Assembly (NCBI GenBank): GCA_009746045.1
Contig: RPFO01001599.1
Coordinates: 1-35,000 of the forward strand
DNA from: Mesostigma viride
Taxonomy: Eukaryota > Streptophyta > Mesostigmatophyceae > Mesostigmatales > Mesostigmataceae
Direction: 5' to 3'
Length of the DNA stretch: 35,000 nucleotides
Numbering within the stretch: position 1 is the first letter of the stretch; each line of letters begins with the position of its first letter. The notes under the pieces were generated by a model, which did no database searches, was not told where the DNA came from, and saw only the letters and a list, made by a program, of their open reading frames with translations. This document shows, in pieces, positions 1 through 13,416 of this stretch. The translations under genes were made by a program, and so were the position numbers.

Positions 1-191
1 AATAACCAAAGATACACCTGTCTTGCACCACCTTTGGCCAGAGCGGAGCATAAAATCGTTAGACACAAGGAGATATCGGCGACACCCTTGCTTTCGCACA
101 TTCCATTTATACGCAATAAAGCATTCTATTCCCATTCATTTCTTACGCACATTTGGCGGGAGCATCACACCACCACGGACACGCGACGACG

Positions 192-317
192 GCCTGAACC
201 TAGCGGGAAGGGGATCCACGGCGGCAGAGACACAATGACAACATCCTGAGCGGGGGAATATTGGGCGGGGAAAAATTCCGAACGGAATTTAGCGAAGTCC
301 TACTACTTTGGCTTGGG
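192..317 (+). repeat. Dispersed repeat, copy 1
   Basis: This segment shares blocks with a second copy near 28,366-28,472: CCTGAACCTAGCGGG at its start, GCGGGGAAAAATTCCGAACG in the middle, and TTTAGCGAAGTCCTACTA towards its end. The spacing is similar but the central part differs. Copy 2 carries a short tandem GCGGGGGAATCTT repeat that is absent here. Both copies have the same orientation. No coding content is visible, so this is an unclassified interspersed repeat. Confidence 0.6.
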
Positions 318-1004
318 ATCAAGGTCTACATTCCTATGAAAATATCGTGAGTGGCATTCTGGCACTCACCCTAGTGGACTACGTCTGCTCACCTCGTACG
401 ACGCCCGACCTGAAATTTCGTGCTCGATTGTCACAGCACCCTGCACCATGCACCTAGCTAGCCCACATTCAAGTACACAGAACGACAACATTTGAAGCAC
501 GGCAGGCCGCCGAGTCCAACACGAGTTTGCGCCCTAGCACAGTCACAACTAAACGCAACATAAACCAAAGAAACGGTGCCAATTAGTATTCTAACAGTCC
601 GCACACGCTGGGCCTGGGACATAGCTTGTCGCGGGAAGCCCACGTGTGGGCGCACTTTTCCCGCTGACTGGAACAAGAAGGCGATGTTACCCAACAGGCA
701 AACGGCGAAGCAGTTGATTGTCAACGCTGGCTTATGCGGCATGTTGTGCGGGCGAGCACCGAGTGAATAGGCGACGGAATCAACGTCACCGCGTTCTTGA
801 CGGTGCTCAGCTTCTCCTGTACCAGAAAACCAGAAACACACAGCCCGTTCGCGTCGTTTCCACCTCAAAATAGACTCACAGAAGGGGACGAGGCGGGTGC
901 ATATTTATCTTACGTAGACTCGTGCGTTTCCTGAGCGCAGCCCCACGCAACGCATCCCAAGGAACAAAACGGGCAGCGCGGTGGCGTGCTGGCTGGTTGT
1001 GTGG
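318..1004. other. No gene recognised
   Basis: Open frames here are short (the longest, about 136 codons, is on the minus strand) and have no recognisable motif. A stretch near 625-665 (GGAAGCCC...GCACTTTTCCCGCTGA) faintly resembles 28,660-28,690, which lies downstream of the second copy of the dispersed repeat. The repeat family may therefore extend further than its conserved core. Confidence 0.3.
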
Positions 1005-1376
1005 CACCGGCGTGATATACTGCTAACTCGATCCATTACACACTACACCAACCACGGCCGCATGAACTATAAACTCACCTCCGCTGCGGGATATTTAACA
1101 ACCGGACCATAATACCATAAGCTGCTACTGATAACAATGGCGTAATATACTGGATCTCCTAACTGCTCTCATGTATTAACAGGCGATGACATATACTACT
1201 ATCTGATCAACACGGGGCATACGATCTCTACCTAAAATACATTGATAAGCACAGGCAGTGACTTCTACTACTGATACCCTTAGCTGAATGGCACCACAGG
1301 CACTTCACGATATAATCCTACTGCTGATAACACAGGCGTGATATAACTGCTGCTGATCAACACAGGCGTGAGTTAT
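1005..1376. repeat. Degenerate minisatellite, unit about 30 bp
   Basis: A motif close to CTGCTGATAACACAGGCGTG followed by ATATACTA recurs irregularly. The clearest copies are at about 1,009-1,028 (GGCGTGATATACTGCTAAC), 1,139-1,153, 1,181-1,200, 1,250-1,275 and the last 75 bases, where two good units sit side by side. The units are diverged and of uneven length, so this is an old tandem array. No gene is seen in it. Confidence 0.55.
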
Positions 1377-2479
1377 GAATATCCTTATCTAGCATACGAG
1401 CGCATTATTGCTCGTCTGTCGTCATAGGAACCCTGTATCTCACATCAAGACAGGCTTCAGGGGAAGAGAGCCGGGAAAGATGGGTGGTGGTTCTCCACTC
1501 TCCGATACACAGAACGCGATCTGAGGTCCCCCACTTGCGGTTTTAGGGCCCTCAGGTTTTAAGGCTTTCATTCTACTAGGGTTACGGTTATCAAACCCGC
1601 AACAGAGAGACCCGCTTCCCAAAAGCAGCCCGTTTGCATTCAATAAACAGCATGCGATTACTGTTGCTCAGGGGAGGGGGGGGCGGAGGGAGAATTCAAT
1701 GGAAGTGCTATCGCTCTCGCAGGTTTCCCATCGCTTCACACTAACAAGGCAAGCAGCCATTGGGAACTCCAAGAGCAAGCTGATTGACAATGTGATTTTA
1801 AGACTAAACACTATGGTCTCATTCGTAATGCAGACAAGTTGTACAAGGTGTCATAAAGTGCAGACCGGCACCCCAACAAGGTGCGCTCCATGCCGCACAT
1901 GATAAGCTCAATGTAAATAGTGTCTAGCACATAAGCCTAGGCCACTTTCTTATAGCACATGACTTGGACTAAAGATTTGTCCTAATAGTCTTCCATAACT
2001 ATGTACATATAGACTGTATATACTACCTGTATATGTAGATGTATATGCGACATTGCGTCCTTTGTAAAGCAAGCTCGCTTAAACAGGTTCTGAGCTCGTT
2101 TTAAAAATTTAGTTTGCATGTTTTAACAACGAAGTCGAACGCAAATTTGGCAATGTGTTCCGCGACCACGTGAAGAACACCCTAGCCACGCATGACACGC
2201 GTGTTTAACATACTCGTGAAAGAGCGTTCTGAATTTTGTCATTCGAAGGACATAGGCTGTCTACTTCAGGATACCTTGTGACGTATATCCTGCGACATTT
2301 CGCTGGATAAACCACAGCCTAGAAAGTAACCGTCAAACGAGGTTCTAGAGCTTTCACCATATGGCAAACCTGCCACTCGTTATATGTAGGGAAATAAGGG
2401 AAATGGAACAGGGCACATATGCCTCATTCACGTGCTGACGGCAGGGTGAAGTCCCCTACGAATTAGGCCTGGGTACTCT
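1377..2479. other. No gene recognised; G-rich tract and AT-rich patch
   Basis: No open frame of note is present. A G-rich run at about 1,672-1,691 (four, eight, two and three Gs with single-base gaps) could form a quadruplex. An AT-rich patch of TATA/GTATAT repeats lies at about 1,998-2,050. Confidence 0.3.
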
Positions 2480-3083
2480 GCGAGTGCGCTTCTTCGTGAT
2501 GGCCTCCATTTGGCTCAACATGCCGCCCTGCAGCTTGACGACACTCTCTTCCGCGAACTGAAATCTGCTGCCCTCCCACCCCACCAGGCCGCCCCGCTCA
2601 AAAATGAACAGTTACTAGTGCACGACTCCCAGGGTGTAACCTAGCCCTGAGCAACTGCTTCCGCGATGGAAGTGCCCATATTGCCGCAGCCATGTTGATC
2701 ATACATTGCGACGTCCGACGCCGCCATTGCCACAACGCCAACTCCTGCGCAGGGACGCAGGTGTTCCTCCGACCAGCAGTCGAAGCACCTCTGGCGTTTC
2801 CCCTGACTCAATGCGAAATTACTCGGCTTAAACGAAGAAGCATGAATAAGAATTTCCGCGAAGGCCGCCTCGCAACACCTGGGCGCAGATGCAGAATGTG
2901 CGTATGTTCCGGGATGTCTTTGCCTGGTTCGACTACGCCCGCTGCAAGGAGCGAGGAAACAACCCCACTACCATCACCCTCGGACTTGCAACAACGCCTA
3001 CAGAAGGTTATCAAATAAAGACTTCGCGCAAATTGCACAGCAGTAAAATTAAACTATCGGTAAATGTCGACCTTATGAATTAA
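2480..3083 (+). pseudogene. Possible degraded coding island
   Basis: Protein-like stretches appear in changing frames. One is near 2,520-2,640, rich in Ala, Leu and Gln and ending at a TAG. A 108-codon frame covers 2,692-3,018. A third stretch, from the ATG at 2,889 to 3,083, contains FRDVFAWFDYARCKERG. Removing or adding single bases would join neighbouring stretches, as expected for a decayed gene or transposon fragment, but no domain is recognised. Chance open frames cannot be excluded. Confidence 0.2.
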
Positions 3084-3242
3084 CTACGCTCGACAGTTAT
3101 ATACCCCCTAAACACGCCTGTTCCGCGGCCGAGACCGAAAGGATGGCGCCAGCAGGTTACCTTCTTTCGTTATGTTGTCGCATCTATTTCGAAGAGTGTT
3201 ACATTATTTTTCGCCCTCGTCGCTAAGCCCGGCGAGATAAAA

Positions 3243-3572
3243 ATGCTGCAAACCCCGCATACTCGAGTCGATGCGGAAGCATCCCGCAAATACTACCACA
3301 TCCTGCCATGTGTGATGGTCGAGATTAAAGACCTTTCTAGCCACTCACCTTACTCAAATGCGTTTTTAAATTCTATTGTTAAAGCTAAAAAATTCTCTGG
3401 TTCTCCTACAGGGGTTATGTTCCTCCGATTAGATAATCGGGACAGGCCGGCAAAGTTACACGCTTCCAGAGCCACGGCGGCGGCGTTACGCTTTATCCGT
3501 GAGAACGGCTTGTTGTCCTGGGCGCGCGGCGAACCGGGTTTTCTCGTAGACACATTCGCACCGGCAACTTGA
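3243..3572 (+). CDS. Hypothetical small ORF, 109 aa
   Basis: The frame has an ATG start and a TGA stop and encodes 109 residues. The C-terminal half is compositionally protein-like, with charged and hydrophobic residues alternating (GVMFLRLDNRDRPAKLHASR, then ALRFIRENGLLSWARGEPGF). No signal peptide, membrane segment or known motif is seen. It follows the possible coding remnant at 2,480-3,083 and may be part of the same degraded unit. There is no support beyond the open frame, so it may not be expressed. Confidence 0.2.
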   Translation: MLQTPHTRVDAEASRKYYHILPCVMVEIKDLSSHSPYSNAFLNSIVKAKKFSGSPTGVMFLRLDNRDRPAKLHASRATAAALRFIRENGLLSWARGEPGFLVDTFAPAT

Positions 3573-6500
3573 TACGGAGTGTCGGAGTGTGTTCGTCACC
3601 TCAACGTGGATGCGCACTCTCATCGATGGCTGTCGGTTCCGTGGCCGCGCTAGTGGGGGATGATTCAAGGATGTGCTCGGTGTTCTTGTCGTCGTGATAG
3701 ATGTAGCTAAGACCATAGAGTATTCACTGAGGATGATGCCAGTGATATTACCGTGCTGCGCACGGGCCGACATTCCTGGGCACATCTTCTTCTAGAGTTT
3801 TCAGGGTTTTATCTACTCTGGCCTTTGATGGGGAGGTCAAGAACGGGTGACCCGCCGACTGGCGGATATCGGGTCAAGTTGTCAGGGATTATGGGAAGTA
3901 TTATGATACGCGTGTGACCAGGAAATATGGTGACAGTTTAACACCCTCATAGATTTTGTGTGTGTATATTGACAGTGAGTGCTGGCTCATGAATTATGGT
4001 CGATTTTCATTTAAAGTCATAGAGATACATAGTTGAAATCTGGTTAAAGATAGGGCTCACGAAAGCCATAAACTGGACCGTGTTGTGGTTATTGTGGGCA
4101 CCCAATGTTAGAAGTGTCCATGGGGTTCTGTTAGAATGGAGGCGGTGATGTGGGGGGGACGGTCACTAGGCACGTGCCAATAAGCTGTTTGAGAAACTAA
4201 ACACACGGTAAGTTAGCTTGGTATGTTAGACGGTTTGAGGTCCTTTGGAGTTTCCTCATTACTCGACTTAGAGAAGATAGGGAGAGCCCATCTTAGTAGG
4301 ATCAATGCCCTGAATGTCGAAGGGGGCTAGCCTAACATGGGATAATAGTGATGTTATGCCTGTACGGCATAGTCATGACAATCGCACGTATGAAACTTGT
4401 TGCGTGCGGGTTCTCTCTGTGGACTGTACTGTTGTTACGCTTGTTGGGCAACCTATAGTGGATATGGCTTCTACGGGCTGTTTCAGCTGGTGGTTTTGGA
4501 GGCTTAACTTGCAAAACTACACGAAAAAGAACCATCGGAGGTCTATTTATATTGTTAAAGAGTTGGTTGGGACTTATGTTCAGGTCACACCTGCCTCCTC
4601 ATTGCTGTCCACCACACGCAACACGGGGCTTTTCGCCGTTCGTCAAGATGGATAAGGTGCCGGACTCATGACGTATCGAACCCTACCCACCTGCAAAGTC
4701 CTTGTCTCCGTGGTCGCACTTGTGGCTATGGTTCAGTAAGAGCCTAAATGCTTGGGATGTGGCGTAATATTTACATGGGGAACTCGAATAAATGGTAGCT
4801 TTAGAGATCTAGCCAAACTAATGCTTGCGCTTTTGCAGTTAAGTTTTCCAATTTTTCACGTCCTCGCACAGGTGCCACAAACTGGCATAAATTATATAAT
4901 CTTTTTGACGACAAAAAAAAAATAAATCAAATCTTAACGACATGGACTAAACAGGCAATCATGAGAGATCCTTTTGCCACAAGCTGCCGTATTTTCAATG
5001 TTCATTTGACCACGTAGAGTTTGACGTTTGGTGGCTTTGCGAGGAACCATAATAACGAAGTGTTCAAAAGAGTTGTGTTTAGATGGGTACCACTCCTCGC
5101 CTCATGGACGAAGCTATTTTATTGCTTTTCAGGGCAAAAATATGATTATTATTCGAATTTCCATGTGTGGACTCGTATCGCTGATTGGTTGGTTAGAGGA
5201 TCCAAAGTTTTAAGAACAATGTCCTGAATCGCTTATAAATGGGGTTGTGCTTTTTTCAATAGGACGAAAATTGGAGTTTTCGCTGCCCTCACTGTTCTGG
5301 CAAGATGTGGCGACAAGAGCGTATTTTTTCCATTATATTGAACGATCCTCATTTTATTCGGTACATAGGCGGGGTATACCCAAAAGTGGGGTATGCAGCC
5401 AACTAGAAACCAAAAAAATGCCTCAATGTTTTATTGATGACGCCGAAAGTGATCGATAAAAGGAGGATGCTCCGACGATTGGAGCGAGTTTTCAGCATTT
5501 CTGGGTACTCATTAGGAGGGAGTAATAGAGTTACTATAACTCACGACGTTCGGAGGACCCCTAGCCAAATTCGAGAGGGCGTATTTCGCTGCAGCCTGCC
5601 GGACTGACAGTATATAAGAACAGGATAGAGACTGATTAGGGCTCAGACTGCGGACAAGGACTGGCCCCGTCTATCAAATTTCCATGGTCGATTTCGCTAT
5701 ACGAGTCGCTATCAAGAGCGATTGATTCCGTAATGATATAGAAATGTGACTATGGAAAGTCGATAATATATTAGGCCATTGATGTCTCACGTGTTTCCGC
5801 ACGGATCGAATGGCTCGGCTTCACGTTCAACCGGTGGGACAAGTCGCAGTTTTGGGGGCGTGAAGACCTCAGATGAACAATCTGAGGGTACGAGTGGGGC
5901 CGGCAACAGCATGCTTGGAGTTAGGAGCAGTAGGGGGTGAGGGTTGGTGGGGGCTTTTCCGTGGGACTCACGACCGGAACTGTGTACTCGGCAAGCGGAG
6001 TTGTCTATGAGGTCCTGGGGCTTATATGAATGTCCGTTTGCCTGGGCATACTTCGGCACCTCATGATTACAGAAAGACGGGAAATACGCGTGCTTCGAGG
6101 CACTAGAAAGCTCACCTTATTTTCCTGACGGTGCGAGGGAATATTAAACACGTATGGCCTATTTAACACGTTAGACAGTGGCGACTATTACACGCACTTG
6201 AATAAAATGGCGATCTAGCACCTATGAGATTCATCTTCGCGTCTTACAACCATGGCGCAGCACTGGTATGGGCTTAAAGATATACTCCAATGACTGTACC
6301 ACAATCACGAATATAGCGCACAAACCCACGGGAGTGCACGGCGGATTCGAGTACACAGTAGGAACAAATGTTACACTCTATCAAAATGTTAAATAGCCGC
6401 GATCAATGCGCGGGAAAACCTTAAAACCACGCCAGTGCGAGGCGCTGCACAGCTCTCGGGGACGCACAAGGAAAAATTTTACGCACTGTTCGGACGGATT

Positions 6501-9500
6501 AAGGCGATGCAAAAGCGACGCGACGATGTGGAGCTTAAAGCAGAAACTCGTGGTAAAAGTGACCTTTAACGGAGCACTCGGAAACGCAGCCAGGGCATAA
6601 ACCGGATTGGGCTGGGCAATTATGGCATCGATCCAGGGTTTGGTCAGGGGCACTCTGGCCTGGATTTTTTGGGATGACTATCGGTCTAATCCGCGATCGG
6701 GTTCCCTTTCAGCCCCTGGGGTCCCATGGCCCACGACAGCGGTTATGCGTCAAGGGTTCTCTGGGTAGGGGCCTCTTTGCTCGTAAGCTGTCTAGAACGA
6801 CTTAAGACCAGGGAGCAGGCGACCGCATAAGCAAGGGATCGTTACGGGCTCTGAGACGAAAATTTTAGCCACAACATTACGACTAGTGAACCAGCGATCT
6901 TGACGGAGAAAAACATTGGGCTCTGCGATGTCAGCCTAATATGTGCTTTTCTCGACGCTACTTCCACAGACTTGCCCGTGCAGAGTCTCAAAGCAGCGAC
7001 GTAAGATCTGGGCTTTCGGACTGCGCAAAGATGCCAAAGTCACGTATAAGCAGGCAAAAAAGATCTGCTAACATCTGGAAACTATACCACAATGGTGAAT
7101 TTGGACCCTCGAGTAGGAAGAATGTTAAAACCCTAATCTTAATTGTTGCTGCTGTGTGGTGCGGGAAGCACGCGTAGCTGGTGGTGACTCAGGGAATTCG
7201 GGTCGCTGCCGGGTCGTGAACCACGAAGTAAATGGAAATTTATCTTTGTTCTTTATGTAGTTAACTTTAGGATCCTTGCGCATTATCCAATAGATAGCCC
7301 GTACGCCAGCGTTCTTGTTATGGGTAAATGTTCAAAATGTCATAAACAACGGGACACAGCCATCGCTTTAGCATTCCGTGGCAACCCCCTTTACAAGTCT
7401 CGGTTCTGGTAGGAGCTTTGGTCAACCGCATTTCTAGTTAGCGACAATGTTTTGGTTTCATAGTGCCGAGTCTCCTTATCAAACAGGGGGCTGGTTAGGT
7501 TCGGCTACCACGACACGCCTGAGCATCATTATGTCGGGACATCGGATACACAATATAATGGTTCTAAGTGCAAGGATATGCTAAATCTCCGTGATCTCTG
7601 TGACTCAACACTTTTTTTTTTTTAAGTTTGAACCATTAGTTGGACTTCGATTAACCCAAACAACACCGACAGTATAAACCGCCTTATAATTTTCTGTAAC
7701 TAGGTTTGAGTCCGGTCTTTTTCGTGGCGGGGCCGATTCTTGATTCCTGATCGATTTCTCGTGGCGCCGCAAACTCCTAGACGGAAGTCGAGTCCTTGAT
7801 GGCTGAAAAATAAGATGCGCGTCTGAAGCAAACATAATAACTATATCTCAGTCCTTGGATACGCGTCAAATCTAAGGTGGGGAGGTGCCTGGGAAGATTG
7901 TTAGTTAAACAGTAAGTCCCTTAATCTGCGCTTGACGCACTATTTATCCCGTTCGACTCACGTAATCCATTGTGCCAACTGGCAATCAGGCCGCTGATTG
8001 GCGTAAGTCTAACAGACTCGCTCAATCAAAGTTGAGGTGGGGGTTAGTTTCAAGATGGTCAGTAGGGTGAAGGTGGGGTCCCTGTACCGCAGAAGATGCA
8101 GGGGTAATAAGAGGGTGGCTTGAAACGTATTTACGTATAGCTTACTTGGCGGTGGCAACAGTGCAAATGACTCGGCTAACGGGGGACGAAGAGTACATTC
8201 TCGGCCTCTGGAATACATTTGAACTCAAAACTGGTGCTGTGGTAGATTTATTGTCTTGATTCCTTGAGTGTTAATAAAGATTATATTCTGAGGGCCGTTG
8301 GATCGTATGTTATAAAGTGGGCGCTGAACGTCAATGTTTCTTGGGAATATGTTTTTGATATTAACGTGTAACAACGTACGTGATGCAGATGTAAGATGCG
8401 CTTATGGAGGTAGAATCAGTATGCGTATACTACCTGTTTAGACCTCGGCACGGACCATCGTCCTTTACCCCATCTTCTTCTCCCAACCAAACCTGTACAC
8501 ACAACGACGCTAAGATCGATATCTTGGATGCGGGGAGGTTGGATTAGCACTTCAGTTTTACACGCCCTTTTAAACTCAGTTCTTTTCTCTTGATCCAAAT
8601 AGGTTATTGATAATTAAGCGATGAATGAGTGCCGCTGAATAGCAAACGGTTCGACTGCTTTATGTCCGTGTGCGTGGGAGCTGACGGGTCCTGCAAGCAG
8701 GTAGTGCCAGCTGCGGTATTCTAAACCTGGTACGTACTCTCCTTATTTCGTTAGACGGCTTTATATAAGCACATAGTATTCCAATATCTACTAAGTCGTC
8801 CTTATTTCCTTTCAGCTCTTATAAACTACTTTGTGTTAAGCTGTAATACGCAATGCCTTTTTGCTATGGTGCTGTAACTTACTCTGGGTGTTAGCTCTAC
8901 ATAGTGCGTTCGTACTGACCGTTTTCCCCTTGTGGGGAATAACTGTTGTTGGGGAATACCACTGGGTCCTACGTTGGTATGACGCATTGTTGAGACCAGA
9001 TCTTTTTCTCCGTAGGACTTTCTTGCATCTCGTCTATAGCTAAGCGCTCTAGGATAGACAGGTGGCACCAGTAGTTTCCTGTGGTTCGAGTTATTGCTCT
9101 CCTTTAAGGGAATCGGAGTGGGTGGGGGGGAGGGAAAAATAAAAATTTCTATACTTGCATACGTGTGAAGTCGCTCATTATCCGCGCTGAGGGTCGAGAT
9201 CATTGCGGAACAAAGAGTTGCTGATTGATATTATCTATGGCCAGCGCTCTCCTTACTAGACATCTGCTTTTCTCTGGTTTTTGTGGAATGGCCCAGGAGT
9301 GTAGGTCCATGTCATCGTTTTGACGATCCTATCATTATGTGCATGGAAGTTAACTAATGATGTCTGTTAGGCGGACTGGCTATCTGCATTCGTTTGAGCA
9401 TATCACAGGGCTTTATAGTCTTTGACTTTTTCCGATATTTTGTATGCACTGCATTTTACTTTGAATAGTCTTTACTAGCCTCAGTGTTGGATGCATCTGA

Positions 9501-12500
9501 TACTCACATGTAAGCTCAATTGTCGAACTTCTATTAGGGCGTGTGTGTTTCATTGACTTTTGGAGAACTTTATATTGGGTCCTCTTCGGCAGCACGGACG
9601 TTCTCAATTTGTGACTCCTTTTTGTGTTGCTTTAGCAATTGCCTGTTTGTCTTTGATTCCTTCTCTTTAAGCTGGATTATGTGTTGTGGAGGGGATGAAT
9701 GCTTAGTCTCGACAGGTGGCCGTTATACTGGGTTCGGTGTGGATTTTTAGGTCTGCACGTTGGAATTTCGACAATTGCTACACGGTAGTGCTATATCCCG
9801 CCTCTCTTACTCACGCATGTAGATGAATATGTTTAGGCAAACCGCACCTTGCACCAAAATTAACCTGCCCGGGCGTCTAGAACGGTTATAAGCTTTTATC
9901 TCTAGTGGTCATGGGGCAGATGCTATAGGCTAGCCGAGGGTGGCTGTGGATCTATGGCCTTTTGTCCCATTGATGTTGTCGAAAATAGCTTTAGCCTAGG
10001 GCGGTGCACTCTGTTTGATTCCACTGGATTAGACTCCCTCTGTTCAAAGGACCAGGGTCCGGGTAGACGAACAGAATATTTGGTAGAATAAGCTTCGTAG
10101 CAATGACCTGACATTTTATGTTGATTTCTGTTGACTTTAGCACTAGTCTGCTTCGTACAACGCGTATGTCGCTATGGGTGCGGGGTTGCTATTGTCTATT
10201 TGTGCAGCAGCCTGGGAACTCTAGTGGCGGCATAAGATTTATGTGACGAAGTGACCTGACCCAAAGTTATTTGATATAAAAGCATCTTGGTTCCAAGGGT
10301 GGGCCAGAAATGCTTGCTTGATTGTGGCTTGACCTCTGCTTAACTTTCCATCAATATATTAACTATTAAGGTAATTGAGAGCCATCACATCATATTGCGC
10401 TTATTATGGAGGGTAGGTCCCAGGTTTCTTTGGTTTGTTTCTTGCAAGATATTGAACACAATTGATGGGTTTAACAAACCTTCAGAGTTCTTTCATTTAT
10501 AATGCCACAGACAGGTCATCGTTCGCCTGCTTAAATCGTGGAGGACCACAGCATTAGCCAGTATAATAAAGAAGAAATAGCTGACTTTTTCAGTCACCTT
10601 TCGGGTTCTCGCTACCCTAGCTTGGGCTGCCTTGCTTCCTCGCGTCTAGCTTATCGAGACAAGGCTAATCATTTACTCAAGCTGGGAAAAGTGAGAGATT
10701 ATTTTGGCACACACTTAGAGTAGTGGCTAGCGATAAGGTGCTACCTATGACGCTAATTGTGGAAGATCCGGAATTACTGTGCATGAAGAGCTTGCCTCCT
10801 TTGAACGGCAGATTATGAGCCCATATTGTCTGCTTGTATAGGAGTTCTAGGTTGCCCCCAGTATACGTACCAATGTTTGGCTCGGCGGACATAGAAGGGC
10901 CCCGCTTTCATGGTTATAGCTGCTCGCCTAGTTTCTAATGCCCTCAGAACGCGCATACTAGGTCTTCAGACGACTCACTATACCTCGTCTACTCAATCGC
11001 CATCAAGAAATTCTTGCAGAGAAAGCATGGTACAATCAATAAGCTTTTAGAAGACAAGGCGTTTCCGCATGTGTCCGCCGAGAGATTAGCTGTGAAGTTG
11101 GTGGGTGTGCGACGCGAGCTGCAGCAAGCCCGCCAGCCGGGTTTTTACAGAACTAAGGATGGAAGAACGATACCACTATACGACAACTAGGAATTATTAA
11201 GGGCTACCAGGGGTAAATATCTATGACGATGCGCGCGCCGGGCCAAGTAACCCGCAGTTCTGGCTGCCGGTCTAAAGGAAGGGAAGGCGGGCTTCACTAA
11301 TCGTTCCAAAATTACGAGGTAAAAGGCACGCCCATGGAGACAGCTAATAATTAATTAGGTAGTTTAATATATCATAGCTTAGACGTTGACAGATAGAACC
11401 CTCGTACTTGGGCCCAGGTTCTCTAGGCTCGTCACAGAGCTTCAAGGCGCAGCAAACAGTAAAGGTGAAACTCAGCTGTCCCTCCTATTGGAGTAGGTTT
11501 ACGGGACCTTCGGTCTGGTTCGCGATCGCTGCGAAGGCTATAATGTTATCTATTTCCTTAGCTACTGAAATAGACAGCAACCAACTTGACGGAAAGAGCC
11601 TATCTTGAGTCAAAACCCATTACGCGCGCCGTGTTGATAATAGATATTTCCAAGATCAGGCTATGTAGAAATTTACAACCTACCAATTAAAGCACACTAG
11701 CCTTCCATTTTAGGATGGGCATGGATTAGACTAAGGGGATGGCAAATTCGGGATGCACCAATTCCCCTTTAGAGCATGATTCCTGATACTGGCGAGTGTA
11801 GAAGGACGAGGTGAAGATGGTGGCCCATAGAAAGACATGTAAAAGAGGCCCGCGGGTGTTGCAGAGCATCTACAAATTATCCTTATCTCCAGTATAACCG
11901 TAACAAAGTAGGAATTTCAGAAGGCCGGCAGGTCCAGCGATGCGGTGATATGGTATTAGAGAATAACACAGCGGAGAGTGAGCTTAGACTACGGCATTAT
12001 AGTGGTATACGCGATAGCCTCCATTGCAGAGATCAATCCATAAACCCTGGTCAGATATAGTATTAACTACTTTTCTCCAACAATGAAGCATCTTTTTCTG
12101 CTTTTCCTTTAGACGACGCTCTTCATGTCTTGTCAGTTCTTTTCGTCTATAATAGACTAGTCAGTGCCTTCTTGCTGTCGCGACTCTCGGGCACGGGGGT
12201 GGTCGACCTCCCGTGCTCCACCCCATCTTCTTTCGCAAGGTACGCGTCATGGTCAAGAGGCTATAGCGCGGAATTCTTTTTTGGTTGGACAGCTGCGCTG
12301 ACTATTCTAGCGCTCCTGTCCCTGGCGGCTCGCTAGATGTATCGTACCCGTAACTAACTTCTTTGGCTAACTTCCCGGTGCTAAGGGTATGTGTGGTGAA
12401 TCTACAGCAGGCTCTGGCTCTGGGTGCACCAAGAGCTATCCACTGAACCGGCTTGTACCGCGGCCGCATCCAGCCACTAAGCGTGCTGGGCCGCGTGCAG

Positions 12501-12929
12501 ACGTAAGGGTGTCGACATACATGGGGGAAAGACTCACTAGAGGTATCGGGGCATGGATAGTCTACCTAAATGGTTCTGGGGCTCTTCGGCTTGTTCTTTT
12601 TGATAGCGAACAGACGAACATGGGACTCTCATGCATCGGAACGTAACATGTGATACCTGATTCACATCAAAGTAGGGCCTTCGACCGAGCTTGCGGTGTG
12701 GCACTCCGCTCTTCGCGATGCGCACATTGATGATAGTAGTGGTGAGGCCCTCATATGGTCTGCAAGGTATCGCTGGCGTATGGGGCCGATTAATTAGGGG
12801 CGTACGACATGATAATCAAGAGTGCGCCCACAAGTAGGCATAGGCCCTTAACTAAGTCTCAATGATCGTCATACCGGATCTAATCTTACCTTCTAACATT
12901 TCTACCTGCTATGATTGGAGGTCTGCCTC
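3573..12929. other. Long region without recognisable genes
   Basis: Over 9 kb contains only short open frames (under about 130 codons on either strand), none with a motif I recognise. Composition is mixed, near 45 percent GC by eye. Minor features are an A-rich run near 4,912-4,925, a T run at 7,612-7,623, and a G-rich tract at 9,118-9,136 that could form a quadruplex. No tRNA, rRNA or mobile-element termini were found by reading. Small exons of intron-rich genes could be missed by eye. Confidence 0.4.
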
Positions 12930-13416
12930 CTATGCTGGGCTGTGCAGCCACGTGTGGTGTGTGTTGAGGTTGCGCTGGGGACCGTGGGGCGTGCCCGAAC
13001 CGTAGAGGGGGGTTCGCAATGTTGCCGCCCGGGATATCGCTGATTTGCATGGCAACCGTAGAGCCCTCCGGTTCTGTGATACGCTTCTAGCGGGCCTCGG
13101 TCGAGTCTTCTCCATCCGGGCGGAGTGCGGGGCGGGAGAGCGGGAGTTAGGTTGGCGCGGGCGCGTGCTTACCAGCTAAATCAAGTTCGCGGTTGAGCTT
13201 TCTTCGTCTCGCGATGCACCGCTGTCGCAGTTACTCCTGAGTATTCCGGCATCCAGTAGCAGCTTCCTCCGCCTCAGTGTCGGCGGCCTTCTCGCCCAAC
13301 CTGTTCCGGGGTCATTCCAAGGTCGCCAGGGGGTTGAGTGTCCTTTCGGACACGCGAGCCTGTGCGTCTGAGACGCTGTAATCACCTGTCCGCGGGTTAT
13401 CAACAGCATGAGCAGT

